Source of the DNA: Aquimarina sp. BL5
GTDB taxonomy: Bacteria; Bacteroidota; Bacteroidia; Flavobacteriales; Flavobacteriaceae
Reading direction: 5' to 3'
NCBI RefSeq assembly: GCF_003443675.1
Contig: NZ_CP031963.1
Span: forward strand, 5,616,501 to 5,680,500
DNA: 64,000 bases
Shown: positions 19,869-29,206 of the stretch, in pieces
Layout: every line of letters starts with the position of its first letter
Numbering within the stretch: position 1 is the stretch's first letter
Notes under the pieces: generated by a model
Databases searched by the model: none
Seen by the model: the letters and a program-made list of their open reading frames with translations, nothing else
Told to the model about the DNA's origin: nothing
Made by a program: the position numbers and the translations under genes

Positions 19869-21424
19869 GAATTGAAGAAGAATATGATTACGTGATTATT
19901 GGAAGCGGTTTTGGTGGATCTGTAAGCGCGTTACGTCTTTCAGAAAAAGGATATAAAGTTTTAGTCATCGAAAAAGGGAAATGGTATCAACCAAAAGATT
20001 TTCCCAAATCAAACTGGAATCTTAGGAAATGGCTTTGGGTTCCTTTTTTTAGGTGGTTTGGTATTATGAAGATGTCCTTCTTTAAACATGTAGTTGTAAT
20101 TTCTGGAACAGGAGTAGGGGGAGGTTCTTTGGTGTATGCGAACACACTTCCGGTTCCAAAAGAAGAATTCTTTACTTCTGGTAGTTGGAAAAACCTGGCA
20201 GATTGGCAATCAGAATTAGCACCATTTTATAAGACTGCATTAAAAATGTTGGGGGCCCAGAAAAACCCTCTACTTTTTGATGGAGATAAAGGACTAAAAG
20301 AGTTGGCAGACAGCTTGAACATAAAAGATGATTTTTCTGCTACAGATGTTGCCGTTTTTTTTGGAACACCTAATAAAACAGTTCCTGATCCTTATTTTGA
20401 AGGAAAAGGACCAGATCGAACTGGTTGTAATTATTGTGGAGGTTGTATGACGGGGTGTAGAATTGGAGCAAAAAATACATTGGATAAGAACTATTTATAC
20501 TTAGCTCAACAACTTGGAGCTGATGTTCTGGCAGAAAATGAAGTTTTTGATGTAGTTCCCTATTCAGATGGATACCAAGTGAAGTTTAAAAGATCTACTC
20601 GTTTTTTTAAGTCAAAAAAAACTGTAAGAGCTAAGGGAATAGTTTTTTCTGGAGGTGTTTTAGGTACAGTGAAGTTGTTACTTAAGTTAAAGCGAAAATC
20701 TCTCCCGAGATTATCTAATCGTTTAGGATCAGATATCCGGACCAATAATGAAAGTTTGATCAGCGTTACAAATCTGGATGGTAAAAAAGATATGTCTAAA
20801 GGGGTCGCTATAGGTTCTATTTTGAATACTGATGAGAATAGTCATTTAGAAATTGTGCGATATGCTAAAGGTTCAGGATTTTGGCGGTTATCACATTTGC
20901 CATTAACTTATGGTAAGAATACAATAGTAAGGATTACGAAAATGATCACTAGTTTTATTAAACATCCGTTATCGTATTTTAGGCTATACACAGCAAAAGA
21001 TTGGGGCAAGAGTACCGCTATCCTTTTATTTATGCAAACGTTGGATAGTACACTTAAGTTTAAGATAAATTCTTTTGGACTTATGAATACTAAGGTTACA
21101 GACGGAAAAAAACCAAGTGCTTTTATTCCACAATCCATTAGTTTGGCAAAACAATACGCAGAATTGACCGGAGGTAAAGAAACCGTTTTTGGATTAGAAC
21201 CATTAGCAGGAATTCCTTCTACGGCTCACATTTTGGGAGGTGCTGTGATGGCAGATAATAGAGAAGAAGGGGTAATCGATAAGAACAATAAAGTATTTGG
21301 ATACAAAAACATGTACATCTGCGACGGATCCATGATATCCTCTAATCCAGGAGTAAATCCATCCTTGTCTATAACAGCTATAACAGAAAGAGCAATGAAT
21401 AATATACCTGATAAAGGTCTTTAG
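19865..21424 (+). CDS. GMC-family / cholesterol-oxidase-like FAD oxidoreductase
   Basis: 519 residues from the ATG at 19865, which overlaps the previous stop (ATGA). The N-terminal FAD site reads YDYVIIGSGFGGSVSALRLS, with the acidic end VIEKG; GTGVGGGSLVYANTLP is the GMC signature in the form seen in cholesterol-oxidase-like enzymes. A Cys-rich insert follows (CNYCGGCMTGCRIGAKN). The C-terminal substrate domain ends TAHILGGAVMADN and DGSMISSNPGVNPSLSITA. Enzymes of this group oxidise an alcohol on a sterol-like or other lipid to a ketone or aldehyde. With the desaturase/hydroxylase next to it, a two-step oxidation (hydroxylate, then dehydrogenate) is likely but unproven. Confidence 0.9.
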   Translation: MRIEEEYDYVIIGSGFGGSVSALRLSEKGYKVLVIEKGKWYQPKDFPKSNWNLRKWLWVPFFRWFGIMKMSFFKHVVVISGTGVGGGSLVYANTLPVPKEEFFTSGSWKNLADWQSELAPFYKTALKMLGAQKNPLLFDGDKGLKELADSLNIKDDFSATDVAVFFGTPNKTVPDPYFEGKGPDRTGCNYCGGCMTGCRIGAKNTLDKNYLYLAQQLGADVLAENEVFDVVPYSDGYQVKFKRSTRFFKSKKTVRAKGIVFSGGVLGTVKLLLKLKRKSLPRLSNRLGSDIRTNNESLISVTNLDGKKDMSKGVAIGSILNTDENSHLEIVRYAKGSGFWRLSHLPLTYGKNTIVRITKMITSFIKHPLSYFRLYTAKDWGKSTAILLFMQTLDSTLKFKINSFGLMNTKVTDGKKPSAFIPQSISLAKQYAELTGGKETVFGLEPLAGIPSTAHILGGAVMADNREEGVIDKNNKVFGYKNMYICDGSMISSNPGVNPSLSITAITERAMNNIPDKGL

Positions 21425-21630
21425 TTTTTGTTAGAATCCTGATTCTGAAAATGCCTATAAATTAGAAAACCACCATAAGCAATAAACAAAATAGTAAGAA
21501 TAGCTCTATAATCCCATCCGGATTCAGCAAGAGTTCTCTGGTATAGTCTAAAACTTCCGAATAAAACTAGTGCAATTCCAATCATAAAATCCCAATTTTT
21601 CCTGGGGTTTCTATTCTCTTCTTCTTCCAT
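21421..21630 (-). CDS. Small two-helix membrane protein
   Basis: 69 residues: an acidic N-terminus (MEEEENRNPRKNWD), two membrane helices (FMIGIALVLFGSFRLY; AILTILFIAYGGFLIY) and a polar tail. Its stop overlaps the end of the convergent GMC gene by a few bases. It follows the DUF2007-like gene by 5 bp and is the last gene of a three-gene operon. Such small two-helix proteins are common in Flavobacteriia; function unknown. Confidence 0.8.
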   Translation of the reverse strand: MEEEENRNPRKNWDFMIGIALVLFGSFRLYQRTLAESGWDYRAILTILFIAYGGFLIYRHFQNQDSNKN

Positions 21631-21635
21631 AATGA

Positions 21636-21863
21636 TTATGATAAACTTTTTTCTATAATTGGAATCGCTTCTTCTATATCTGTTTTTTTTACAAAGAGCT
21701 GAATATGATCTGGTATTCCACCACCAAAACCAGCAGCCATACCTGATTTCATATCATCTCTTGTTATAGAATTAATACCGCTATCCTGAAGCAGATTTTG
21801 TAAAAATTGGATATTAATTAGACTACCGGTATACACTCTTTCGTATTCACTTTCAGGAAACAT
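21636..21863 (-). CDS. DUF2007-like putative signal-transducing protein
   Basis: 75 residues with the short ferredoxin-like fold pattern of DUF2007: YERVYTGSLINIQFLQNLLQ, then a Gly-rich turn (GMAAGFGGGIPDHIQLFV) and KKTDIEEAIPIIEKSL. It resembles the GlnB-like small domains thought to bind a ligand or act as an adaptor. It is middle gene of an operon with a membrane protein on each side, with spacing of 5 and 9 bp. No ligand is known. Confidence 0.85.
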   Translation of the reverse strand: MFPESEYERVYTGSLINIQFLQNLLQDSGINSITRDDMKSGMAAGFGGGIPDHIQLFVKKTDIEEAIPIIEKSLS

Positions 21864-21872
21864 ATATTGTTG

Positions 21873-22592
21873 TTAAGCGTTAAAATATTTACTATCCCAG
21901 ATAGCAGTATTAAAGTTTTTACCTAAAGCAAACCCGTAGAACAGCACAACTGCCGCTACAGATTTGAACATAAAGAGAAATATCATTATAAATTCCGAGG
22001 TATTACTTTCTTTACTAAACAATCCTTGCGGGACCATAAAGGTAATTAAAAGACTCACTAAAAAAGTGAGAATTAATAAATTTTCAAAACTCTTAAAAAA
22101 CCACATCATCAATTTGCGAAATGGATGGAGATCATCTCCCCATTTATGAATTAGATAGTAGTAGTCATTCCCCATCGGAGCAAAAAGTAAAGGATCATCT
22201 GCATTAGCTAGCTTAAATAGTTTAGACGGAGCAATAATCTTAAAACCCTTTAATTCTATTTGATGGATTTTCTCTAAATCTTTTACTTTAGACACCGCTT
22301 CCTCAGGAAGTTTGCCTTTGAAATATTTAGAATCCAAAAAGCGTAATCTGTAATCTATACAGATTTTTTTAATCTGATCAATGTGATAGATGTTAGCACT
22401 TTTTAAGGAATCAAAAATAAAATGGTTTTCTGTTGCAGGAACACCGTTTTCTAATGTATTAATAATGCGATCATTCTTTTTGTTTTCCTCTTTAAAAATA
22501 GCTTGAACTTGTAATTCCCAACTTCCCGGGTCAAATTGCTTATCGCGTAGTTGAGTTAACTTTTTTTCGATATTGGTTTTAGGAATCATCAT
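21873..22592 (-). CDS. Membrane protein of unknown function
   Basis: 239 residues. The first 155 are soluble and helical (LTQLRDKQFDPGSWELQVQA, DQIKKICIDYRLRFLDSKYF), including a short strand-rich part (LFAPMGNDYYYLIHKWGDDL). Two membrane helices follow (FENLLILTFLVSLLITFMV; FIMIFLFMFKSVAAVVLFYG), and the end is GKNFNTAIWDSKYFNA. It starts the operon that runs down to 21421. I do not recognise the family; topology suggests a cytosolic sensor or scaffold domain attached to the membrane. Confidence 0.75.
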   Translation of the reverse strand: MMIPKTNIEKKLTQLRDKQFDPGSWELQVQAIFKEENKKNDRIINTLENGVPATENHFIFDSLKSANIYHIDQIKKICIDYRLRFLDSKYFKGKLPEEAVSKVKDLEKIHQIELKGFKIIAPSKLFKLANADDPLLFAPMGNDYYYLIHKWGDDLHPFRKLMMWFFKSFENLLILTFLVSLLITFMVPQGLFSKESNTSEFIMIFLFMFKSVAAVVLFYGFALGKNFNTAIWDSKYFNA

Positions 22593-22736
22593 TTTTCTTT
22601 CTTTAGCATCACTAAATTAAGTATTTACGATCGGTATTACAAGAATTATGTCTTTTTAACAACTGTTGAATATGAATAGGTTATACATGTTTTTGTCATA
22701 AGAAAGAGGTATCAGTTTAGAAGAAGTTATAAGTTT

Positions 22737-24515
22737 TTAATTTTTTGATAAAGATTTCTTCTGGACATTGTAAGGTATATAGTTTTGCCATTTCCAAGGG
22801 GTGTATTTATCTCCTAATGCAACCTCCAATAATTCTTTAAAAATACTTTCTCCATTATCACTATTAGCCATAATCATAATTCCCTTTTCTGCTTCTGGAA
22901 ATACAATCGAGTAGTTCTGAAAACCATCGCCATGTCCTTCTTTAAAAACTCCAATTCCATAAGGAGATTTCAACACTCCCCATCCTAATCCATAGCTAAG
23001 CTGTATATTGTCATTAAGCGATCCTTCTTTATAGGATAATGGACCAAATTGCGCCAATGTTCTGATTCTTATTTGCGGCTTGAAGATTTCGTTCCAGGAA
23101 TCTTTAGAAATAATTTCACTTTGTAAGACAGCTTCAATAAATTTTGTATAATCTCCAGAAGTTGTTTCTAGAGTGCCACCACCTCTAGGCTCATTATCTT
23201 TGTCTTTTTTAAAAAGATTTCCTTCAACAGTATGACCATATGCAAAATCATTTTCAAATGTTTCATTCCACTGATAACTAGAGTGATTCATTTCTAATGG
23301 TTTAAATAATTTTTCTTGCGCTATTTCTTCAAGTCCTTTTCCTAATAATTTTTCGAGAACTACTTGTAGATAAATGAAACCTTCTCCAGAATAGCTGTAA
23401 CGACTGCCTGGTTCGAAATTAACTCTTAGCTTTTGGTCAGATTCGTACCATCTATAATTATGAAATCCAGTAGTATGTGCTAAACACATACGAGCAGTTA
23501 TTTTATGATATAATGAATCTGTTTTTAAAGCAGAAAAATCATCGTGCCATCTGGTTTTTGGTTCGTATTCATATATTTTTTTGGGAAGGTAAGATTCTAA
23601 TGGAGTATCTAGATCAATAACTCCTTCTTCTACAAGTTTCATTACCAGGACAGAAAAAACCGCTTTACTAAAAGATGCTCCATAAAAGTTCGTGACGTCT
23701 GTTAATAACTGCTTTTGTTTGTAATTTTTGTATCCAAATACTTTTTTGTAAACGGCCTTATTTTTATTAAAAACAGTAACTGCCATACCATGTACATTTG
23801 CATCGGTAACTAATTGTTCTATTTTCGATGTTAAAGAATCTTTTGTGATAGTAGAGCGGTCTAATCTAACTATATGTTCTGATGTGTTAGTGGAACAGCT
23901 AATTGAGCTTAGAGAAATTATTGTAGCAAGAATTCCTATGTATTTTGCGGTCTTATTTTTCCTCAGAAAAGGAATAGATAAGGGGTAATAACACTTTTTA
24001 GAGTTTAATACAGAGATAATGTTTACTACGATCACAATAATGCTATAAGGAATAACAGCTATGAATAGAAAAAAACCTAGACCCGGTAACGTGACTAACG
24101 CTATAAATGAAAGAATAAATAAAATGGTCATCGTGATTTGAAAATTGATGATCAATCTCCCATGACGGTCATAGATTTTATTATCTTCTCTTTTATGTAT
24201 CCAAAGAAATATGGGCAACAGAATGTTACATAACGGAATTACGAATCCAAGTATAGGAGTTGCATGTAATAGTAATAACCATTTTTGTTGTATCGTTTCT
24301 TCTTTAGGGTTGTCTAATGGAAGAAGATCATCTACTTCGATATCTAATGCAGTAGCTAATAGTTTTACTGTTTGTAAATGCGGATTTACTTCTCCCTTTT
24401 CTATTCGTTGGATGGTTCGTATCCCAACCTTTGTTCTATCTGATAACTCTTCCTGTGTGTATCCTTTTAATTTACGTTGATACAATAGATTTTTTGAAAT
24501 TGATTGATGTTCCAT
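22737..24515 (-). CDS. XRE helix-turn-helix, membrane (DUF4870-like) and beta-lactamase-fold serine hydrolase fusion
   Basis: 592 residues from the ATG at 24515 (MEHQSISKNLLYQRKLKGYT); an in-frame ATG at 24536 adds seven residues. Numbering from 24536: XRE helix-turn-helix at 12-72 (GYTQEELSDRTKVGIRTIQR), a DUF4870/Tic20-like part with three membrane helices (about 87-113, 129-150, 152-177), a fourth hydrophobic stretch ending in a lipobox-like ISLSSISCS (200-215), then a class C beta-lactamase/esterase fold (about 230-585). Its catalytic SxxK is S288-F-S-K291, the Tyr motif is Y382-S-G, and HGDGFQNYS replaces the KTG triad. It has no partner gene nearby. Function is not known; a membrane sensor or peptidase-linked regulator is possible. 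Confidence 0.88.
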   Translation of the reverse strand: MEHQSISKNLLYQRKLKGYTQEELSDRTKVGIRTIQRIEKGEVNPHLQTVKLLATALDIEVDDLLPLDNPKEETIQQKWLLLLHATPILGFVIPLCNILLPIFLWIHKREDNKIYDRHGRLIINFQITMTILFILSFIALVTLPGLGFFLFIAVIPYSIIVIVVNIISVLNSKKCYYPLSIPFLRKNKTAKYIGILATIISLSSISCSTNTSEHIVRLDRSTITKDSLTSKIEQLVTDANVHGMAVTVFNKNKAVYKKVFGYKNYKQKQLLTDVTNFYGASFSKAVFSVLVMKLVEEGVIDLDTPLESYLPKKIYEYEPKTRWHDDFSALKTDSLYHKITARMCLAHTTGFHNYRWYESDQKLRVNFEPGSRYSYSGEGFIYLQVVLEKLLGKGLEEIAQEKLFKPLEMNHSSYQWNETFENDFAYGHTVEGNLFKKDKDNEPRGGGTLETTSGDYTKFIEAVLQSEIISKDSWNEIFKPQIRIRTLAQFGPLSYKEGSLNDNIQLSYGLGWGVLKSPYGIGVFKEGHGDGFQNYSIVFPEAEKGIMIMANSDNGESIFKELLEVALGDKYTPWKWQNYIPYNVQKKSLSKN

Positions 24516-24645
24516 GTTTTTGTTTTTTTTGTACAAGACAAAGCTATGGATAGCGCTCGGTCTTTGTTACGCCATTTAGGTGTCACCTATCTGTCATTTA
24601 TTATTTTTATAGGGGTTTTGAGGTTAAAGATATGTTTTCTTTCAT

Positions 24646-24680
24646 AAAAAATGCCTTTGAAAATTTCAAAGGCATTTTTT
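24646..24680. terminator. Bidirectional terminator between pheT and the XRE fusion
   Basis: tgcctttgaaa (24652-24662) pairs with tttcaaaggca (24664-24674), flanked by A and T runs. On the minus strand it lies 27 bp past the pheT stop. Confidence 0.88.
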
Positions 24681-24706
24681 AAAATATCTATAAGAAGATT
24701 ACTTTT

Positions 24707-27133
24707 TTATCTCAATTCAGCTCCTAATTTGTTTTCAAAATTATACTGAAGCTTATTCATGATCTTATCAATTTGTTTATCTGTTAGTGTTTTATGATCA
24801 TCTTGCAATGTAAAACTTACCGCATACGATTTCTTGCCTTCAGGTAAGTTCTTACCTTCATATACATCAAATAAGTTGATGTCTTTTAGTAGTTGCTTTT
24901 CCGTTTGTTTTGCAATCGTATGAATTTCTTCAAAAGTTACTGTATTGTCCAATAGTAAAGCAAAGTCTCTTCTTACTTCCGGAAACTTAGGAATGTCAGT
25001 GAATTTAATCTTAGTTCTTCTTGCGAATTCCAATATGTTATCCCAATTGAAATCGGCATACAATACTTCTTGAGAAATTGAAAAGTGTTTTAAAACAGAT
25101 TTTCTAACGATCCCAAATTCTACCAACTTTGATTTGCCCAAACTATAAGAAACACCTTCAGCAAAAAGGTCATTTTTTATTGGAGATGTTTTAGATATTT
25201 TGATTCCCAAACGACCTAATATAGTTCCGACGACACCCTTTAGATAAAAGAAATCACTATTTGCCTGAGTTACTTTCCAGCTTTCCTTAGTCTTATTTCC
25301 AGTAATTAGTAAGCTCAAATGTTTATTTTCGATTCTTCCGCTTTCGTAATTATGATATGTTTTTCCAAATTCGAAAAAGGAAAGATCAGAACGTTTTCTA
25401 TTGATGTTATAGGAAACAGCTTCCAAACCAGAAAATAATAAAGATTGTCGCATAACCGCAAGATCATTACTTAATGGATTTAGCATCTCCACATTATTTT
25501 CTTCTTTTAATTGCTCTGATAATGAAATATAATCAGGAGCTGTCAATGAGTTAGCCAACATTTCATTAAAACCTTGTCCAACCAATTGGTTAGAAATTGT
25601 GTTTTGTATGTTATGGTCGGAAAACTTATCGATATTAGAAATAGATGCGTTTAATTTTTGAGTAAATTGAATATTGTTGTATCCGTATACACGAAGAATT
25701 TCTTCGATAACATCTGCTTCTCTCTGAACATCATTACGATAAGCAGGAATGGTTAGCCCAAGACCACTTTCGGTTATATTATTTACCTTAATCTCTAAAG
25801 AACTCAAAATACTTTTGATAGTTTCTTGAGGGAGTTCTTCCCCAATTAGTTTTGCGGTATTTGCAAAAGATAAAAACACTTGAAAATCTTCCGTTTTTTT
25901 AGGGTATAGATCAATAATATCACTCGTAATATCTCCACCAGCTAATTCTTGTATAAGCAACGCGGCTCTTTTTAAGGCATATTCAGTAGCGTTAGGATCA
26001 ATACCTCTTTCAAATCTAAATGACGCATCTGTATTTAGTCCGTGACGTTTTGCAGTTTTACGAACGCTTACCGGATTAAAATAAGCACTTTCTAAGAAAA
26101 CCGAAGTAGTATTTTCTGTAACTCCGGAGTTAATCCCTCCGAAAACTCCTGCGATACACAGTGGTTTTTTAGCATCACAAATCATTAAATCTTCTTCGTG
26201 TAATTCACGTTCTACTTCGTCTAATGTTATAAACTTGGTACCAGCTTTTAAGGTTTTTACCTCAATTTTATTTCCTTCGATATAATGAGCATCAAATGCG
26301 TGCAAAGGTTGCCCAAGTTCGTGTAAGACATAATTGGTAACATCTACTACATTGTTTTTTGGTGCAATACCTATAGCTTTTAACCGATGCTGTAACCAAG
26401 AAGGAGATTCTGTTACTTTCAATCCAGATATTGTAACACCACAATATCTTGGTGCTAATTCAGGATTTTTTACATCGATATCGAATTTGTGTAATCGATT
26501 ATCAACTTTAAAATTACTAACAGATGGAGTAATTAGCTCCAGACTAAGATCCTTTTGTTGTAAACCAGCTTTTAGATCACGAGCAGTACCCCAATGACTC
26601 ATAGCGTCTGCGCGGTTAGGAGTTAGTCCTATTTCGAATACGTGATCATTTTCGATATCAAAAATATCAGCTGCCGGTGTACCAACGGCGATATCTTTAT
26701 CAAGAATCATAATCCCGTCATGACTTTTGCCAAGACCTAATTCATCTTCGGCACAGATCATTCCATGGCTTTCTTCTCCACGGATTTTACCTTTTTTGAT
26801 CTTCCATTCTTCACCATTTTCATCATATAATTTTGTTCCGATAGTTGCGACAGGCACTTTTTGACCCTCAGCTACATTAGGTGCACCACAAACTATTTGC
26901 ACCGGCTCGCCATTGCCTAAATCTACTCTTGTAACTTTTAGTTTATCTGCATTGGAATGTTGTACACAGCTAATTACTTGCCCAACAATAACACCTTCTA
27001 AACCTCCTTTTACACTTTGATAGGTTTCTATTCCTTCTACTTCAAGCCCTAAATCAGTAAGTAATTCTCCGGCTTTTTCCGCCTCCCAATCTAGCTTTAT
27101 AAATTGCTTCAGCCAGTTATATGAAATTTTCAT
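24707..27133 (-). CDS. pheT: Phenylalanine--tRNA ligase, beta subunit
   Basis: 808 residues, full length for the family. The N-terminus MKISYNWLKQFIKLD leads into a tRNA-binding OB domain (about 40-150: VIVGQVISCVQHSNADKLKV). The B3/B4 editing region and B5 domain follow (GLNTDASFRFERGIDP, PAYRNDVQREADVIEE), then the inactive synthetase-like core and a C-terminal FDX-ACB anticodon-binding domain (FPEVRRDFALLLDNTVTFEEI). It works as a heterotetramer with PheS, which is not in this window. The terminator at 24646 ends the transcript. Confidence 0.98.
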   Translation of the reverse strand: MKISYNWLKQFIKLDWEAEKAGELLTDLGLEVEGIETYQSVKGGLEGVIVGQVISCVQHSNADKLKVTRVDLGNGEPVQIVCGAPNVAEGQKVPVATIGTKLYDENGEEWKIKKGKIRGEESHGMICAEDELGLGKSHDGIMILDKDIAVGTPAADIFDIENDHVFEIGLTPNRADAMSHWGTARDLKAGLQQKDLSLELITPSVSNFKVDNRLHKFDIDVKNPELAPRYCGVTISGLKVTESPSWLQHRLKAIGIAPKNNVVDVTNYVLHELGQPLHAFDAHYIEGNKIEVKTLKAGTKFITLDEVERELHEEDLMICDAKKPLCIAGVFGGINSGVTENTTSVFLESAYFNPVSVRKTAKRHGLNTDASFRFERGIDPNATEYALKRAALLIQELAGGDITSDIIDLYPKKTEDFQVFLSFANTAKLIGEELPQETIKSILSSLEIKVNNITESGLGLTIPAYRNDVQREADVIEEILRVYGYNNIQFTQKLNASISNIDKFSDHNIQNTISNQLVGQGFNEMLANSLTAPDYISLSEQLKEENNVEMLNPLSNDLAVMRQSLLFSGLEAVSYNINRKRSDLSFFEFGKTYHNYESGRIENKHLSLLITGNKTKESWKVTQANSDFFYLKGVVGTILGRLGIKISKTSPIKNDLFAEGVSYSLGKSKLVEFGIVRKSVLKHFSISQEVLYADFNWDNILEFARRTKIKFTDIPKFPEVRRDFALLLDNTVTFEEIHTIAKQTEKQLLKDINLFDVYEGKNLPEGKKSYAVSFTLQDDHKTLTDKQIDKIMNKLQYNFENKLGAELR

Positions 27134-27366
27134 TAATGATGATTCTGAAATTAGTCGGTAAAGATACTACTTTGAGTAAAGTTGACAAACTAGAACTTGG
27201 CCATATATAATTTTAAAATCAAAATTTAATTTAAAATAAGGAAGATATGTTTTGAACATTTGAAGCTAACATTTTTCTCACTATACTAGAATTTTAACCT
27301 CTAATAATAACAGTTTACCAAGAATATTCAGTAATTTTGACTATATTGAGTTAAAAGTAGTCCCCA

Positions 27367-27741
27367 ATGAAGTCATTTAAATTAATTTTATTTCTGTTTT
27401 TTTCCTTAGTGTTGGGAAGCCAAGTAGTTACGGCCCAACAAACGAATACGAATGCACCAGAACAATATCTGCCAAATTCGGTGAAGTCCAAGTCAATAGC
27501 TAGGACTAAGGTACAAACAAAAGGAAAAAATACTAACATAGTAAATACCTCTGAGACGGCTAAATTATATTCCAAGAAAGAAAAGGAAGCTAGAGCATTG
27601 ACTGCTAGAAAGTCTAAAGAAAGCGGAAAAGGAAACATTACAGCTGAACAGGCAGCGAAGAAAAGAGACGCTAGAATAGCAGCAATTATTGAAGCTAATA
27701 AAACAAAAAAGAAAACTCCTTCTAAAAGAGGTAATAACTAA
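27367..27741 (+). CDS. Small exported Lys-rich protein of unknown function
   Basis: 124 residues with a clear signal peptide (LILFLFFSLVLGSQVVTAQ, cleaved near residue 23) and a mature part dominated by Lys, Ala, Thr and Asn (KKEKEARALTARKSKESGKG, AAKKRDARIAAIIEANKTKK). It has no Cys and is probably disordered or helical and strongly positive. The reverse-strand frame over this gene is only its shadow. A good terminator follows, so it seems to be a single-gene transcript. No family recognised; binding to nucleic acid or lipopolysaccharide would fit the charge but is speculation. Confidence 0.75.
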   Translation: MKSFKLILFLFFSLVLGSQVVTAQQTNTNAPEQYLPNSVKSKSIARTKVQTKGKNTNIVNTSETAKLYSKKEKEARALTARKSKESGKGNITAEQAAKKRDARIAAIIEANKTKKKTPSKRGNN

Positions 27742-27780
27742 CTGATTTTTACGAACTATAAAAACACATTAATAAAAACA

Positions 27781-27824
27781 AAAACTGTCTACTAAGATTT
27801 AGCGATCTTACTAGACAGTTTTTA
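27781..27824 (+). terminator. Rho-independent terminator
   Basis: A 17-bp stem with one C-C mismatch: aaactgtcta-c-taagat with atctta-c-tagacagttt, followed by a T run. It sits 40 bp after the Lys-rich protein and just before the TlpA gene. Confidence 0.88.
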
Positions 27825-27839
27825 TATTCACACATATTT

Positions 27840-29066
27840 ATGAAAAAATACATAATCTTACTTGTAGTTACATTCGTGTTATTTTCTTGTAAAGAAGAGA
27901 AATCAAACAATGAATTTTTCTTCAAAAGTGGTCTTTGGAAAGCATCATTAAAAGTACAAGATGATAAGGAATTACCTTTTCTATTCGAAGTTTTTGACGA
28001 TCAAACTTTGAGAATTTTTAATGCAGAAGAAACCATAGATGTAGATGAGGTAAGGATCGAAGGGGATTCTATTTTTATTAAATTTCCTGTTTTTGAAGGA
28101 TATATAGCGGCAAAGTTCCAAGATTCTATGACGCTCTCTGGAAGCTTTATTAAAGAGAGTCTCGACAGAATTGTTCCTTTTAAAGGAACGTTTGGAGTAA
28201 AAGATAGATTTGAAATTGTTTCAAAACCTATAGCTAATGTTCAAGGGAATTGGGAGTCAGTTTTTAGTCAGGATAATCCAGAAGACCGTTACATTGCTAA
28301 AGGGATTTTTAAACAAAATGGCAACATTGTAACTGGAACTTTCCGGACGACAACTGGCGATTATCGATTTTTAGAAGGAGTACTTAATAATGACAAACTA
28401 GAATTATCAGCATTTGATGGGGCTCATGCATTTCTTTTTACTGCAGAGGTTACTGATAGCACAATGAATGGTCATTTTTATTCAGGTAATCATTGGAAAG
28501 AGCCTTTTACAGCAAAACGTAACGAAGTATATGAACTACCTTCTGCAGATTCACTTACTTTTATCAAAGAAGGATACGAGAAACTAGCGTTTAGTTTTCC
28601 TGATGCGAACGGAAATCAGGTTTCCCTTGAAGATGATCGTTTCAAAAATAAAGTTACCATGGTTCAGGTTATGGGAACTTGGTGTCCTAATTGCATGGAT
28701 GAAACCAAATATTATGTAGACTATTACAATAAAAACAAGGATAAGGATATCGAATTTGTAGCATTGGCATTTGAATATGCTAAAACTTCGGAAAAAGCAT
28801 TTAAATCCATTGAGAGATTACGTTCTAAATTAAAAGTAGAATATCCTATTCTTTTAGCGCAATATGGAACATCTAATAAAGAAAAAGCTCAGGAAAAACT
28901 CCCAATGCTTAATCATATATTGTCTTATCCTACTACAATTTTCATAGACAAAAAAGGAAAAGTGCGTAAAATTCATACAGGTTTTAATGGTCCGGCAACT
29001 GGTCAGAAATACACAGACTTTAAGAAGGAATTCGAAGGTTTTGTTAACCAGCTGTTAAAAGAATAA
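27840..29066 (+). CDS. TlpA-type thiol-disulfide lipoprotein
   Basis: 408 residues. The lipoprotein signal (LVVTFVLFSC) places the lipid Cys at about residue 17. The first 240 residues are beta-rich domains (FFFKSGLWKASLKVQDD; GNWESVFSQDNPEDRYIAKG) like those preceding TlpA modules. Residues about 255-405 are thioredoxin-like with the redox motif MGTWCPNCMDE, then LPMLNHILSYPTTIFIDKKG with the cis-Pro. This fits a membrane-attached reductase of the AhpC/TSA-TlpA group acting in the periplasm. It is followed by 140 bp of untranslated sequence before the next genes. Confidence 0.92.
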   Translation: MKKYIILLVVTFVLFSCKEEKSNNEFFFKSGLWKASLKVQDDKELPFLFEVFDDQTLRIFNAEETIDVDEVRIEGDSIFIKFPVFEGYIAAKFQDSMTLSGSFIKESLDRIVPFKGTFGVKDRFEIVSKPIANVQGNWESVFSQDNPEDRYIAKGIFKQNGNIVTGTFRTTTGDYRFLEGVLNNDKLELSAFDGAHAFLFTAEVTDSTMNGHFYSGNHWKEPFTAKRNEVYELPSADSLTFIKEGYEKLAFSFPDANGNQVSLEDDRFKNKVTMVQVMGTWCPNCMDETKYYVDYYNKNKDKDIEFVALAFEYAKTSEKAFKSIERLRSKLKVEYPILLAQYGTSNKEKAQEKLPMLNHILSYPTTIFIDKKGKVRKIHTGFNGPATGQKYTDFKKEFEGFVNQLLKE

Positions 29067-29206
29067 ACTATTTAACAATTATTAGGACTTACTTTTTTAC
29101 TTTAACAATACGGTAACATTAGGATTGAGGATATCATCTTAATATTGTTTGAAATGTATGATTTTTCTTTCGTACAGAGTTCAATAAAAATTCAAACAAT
29201 TCAGTT

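Noticed and set aside
27351..27638. 95-codon minus-strand frame over the Lys-rich protein gene
   Set aside because: The plus-strand frame has a proper signal peptide and terminator; the minus frame has neither.
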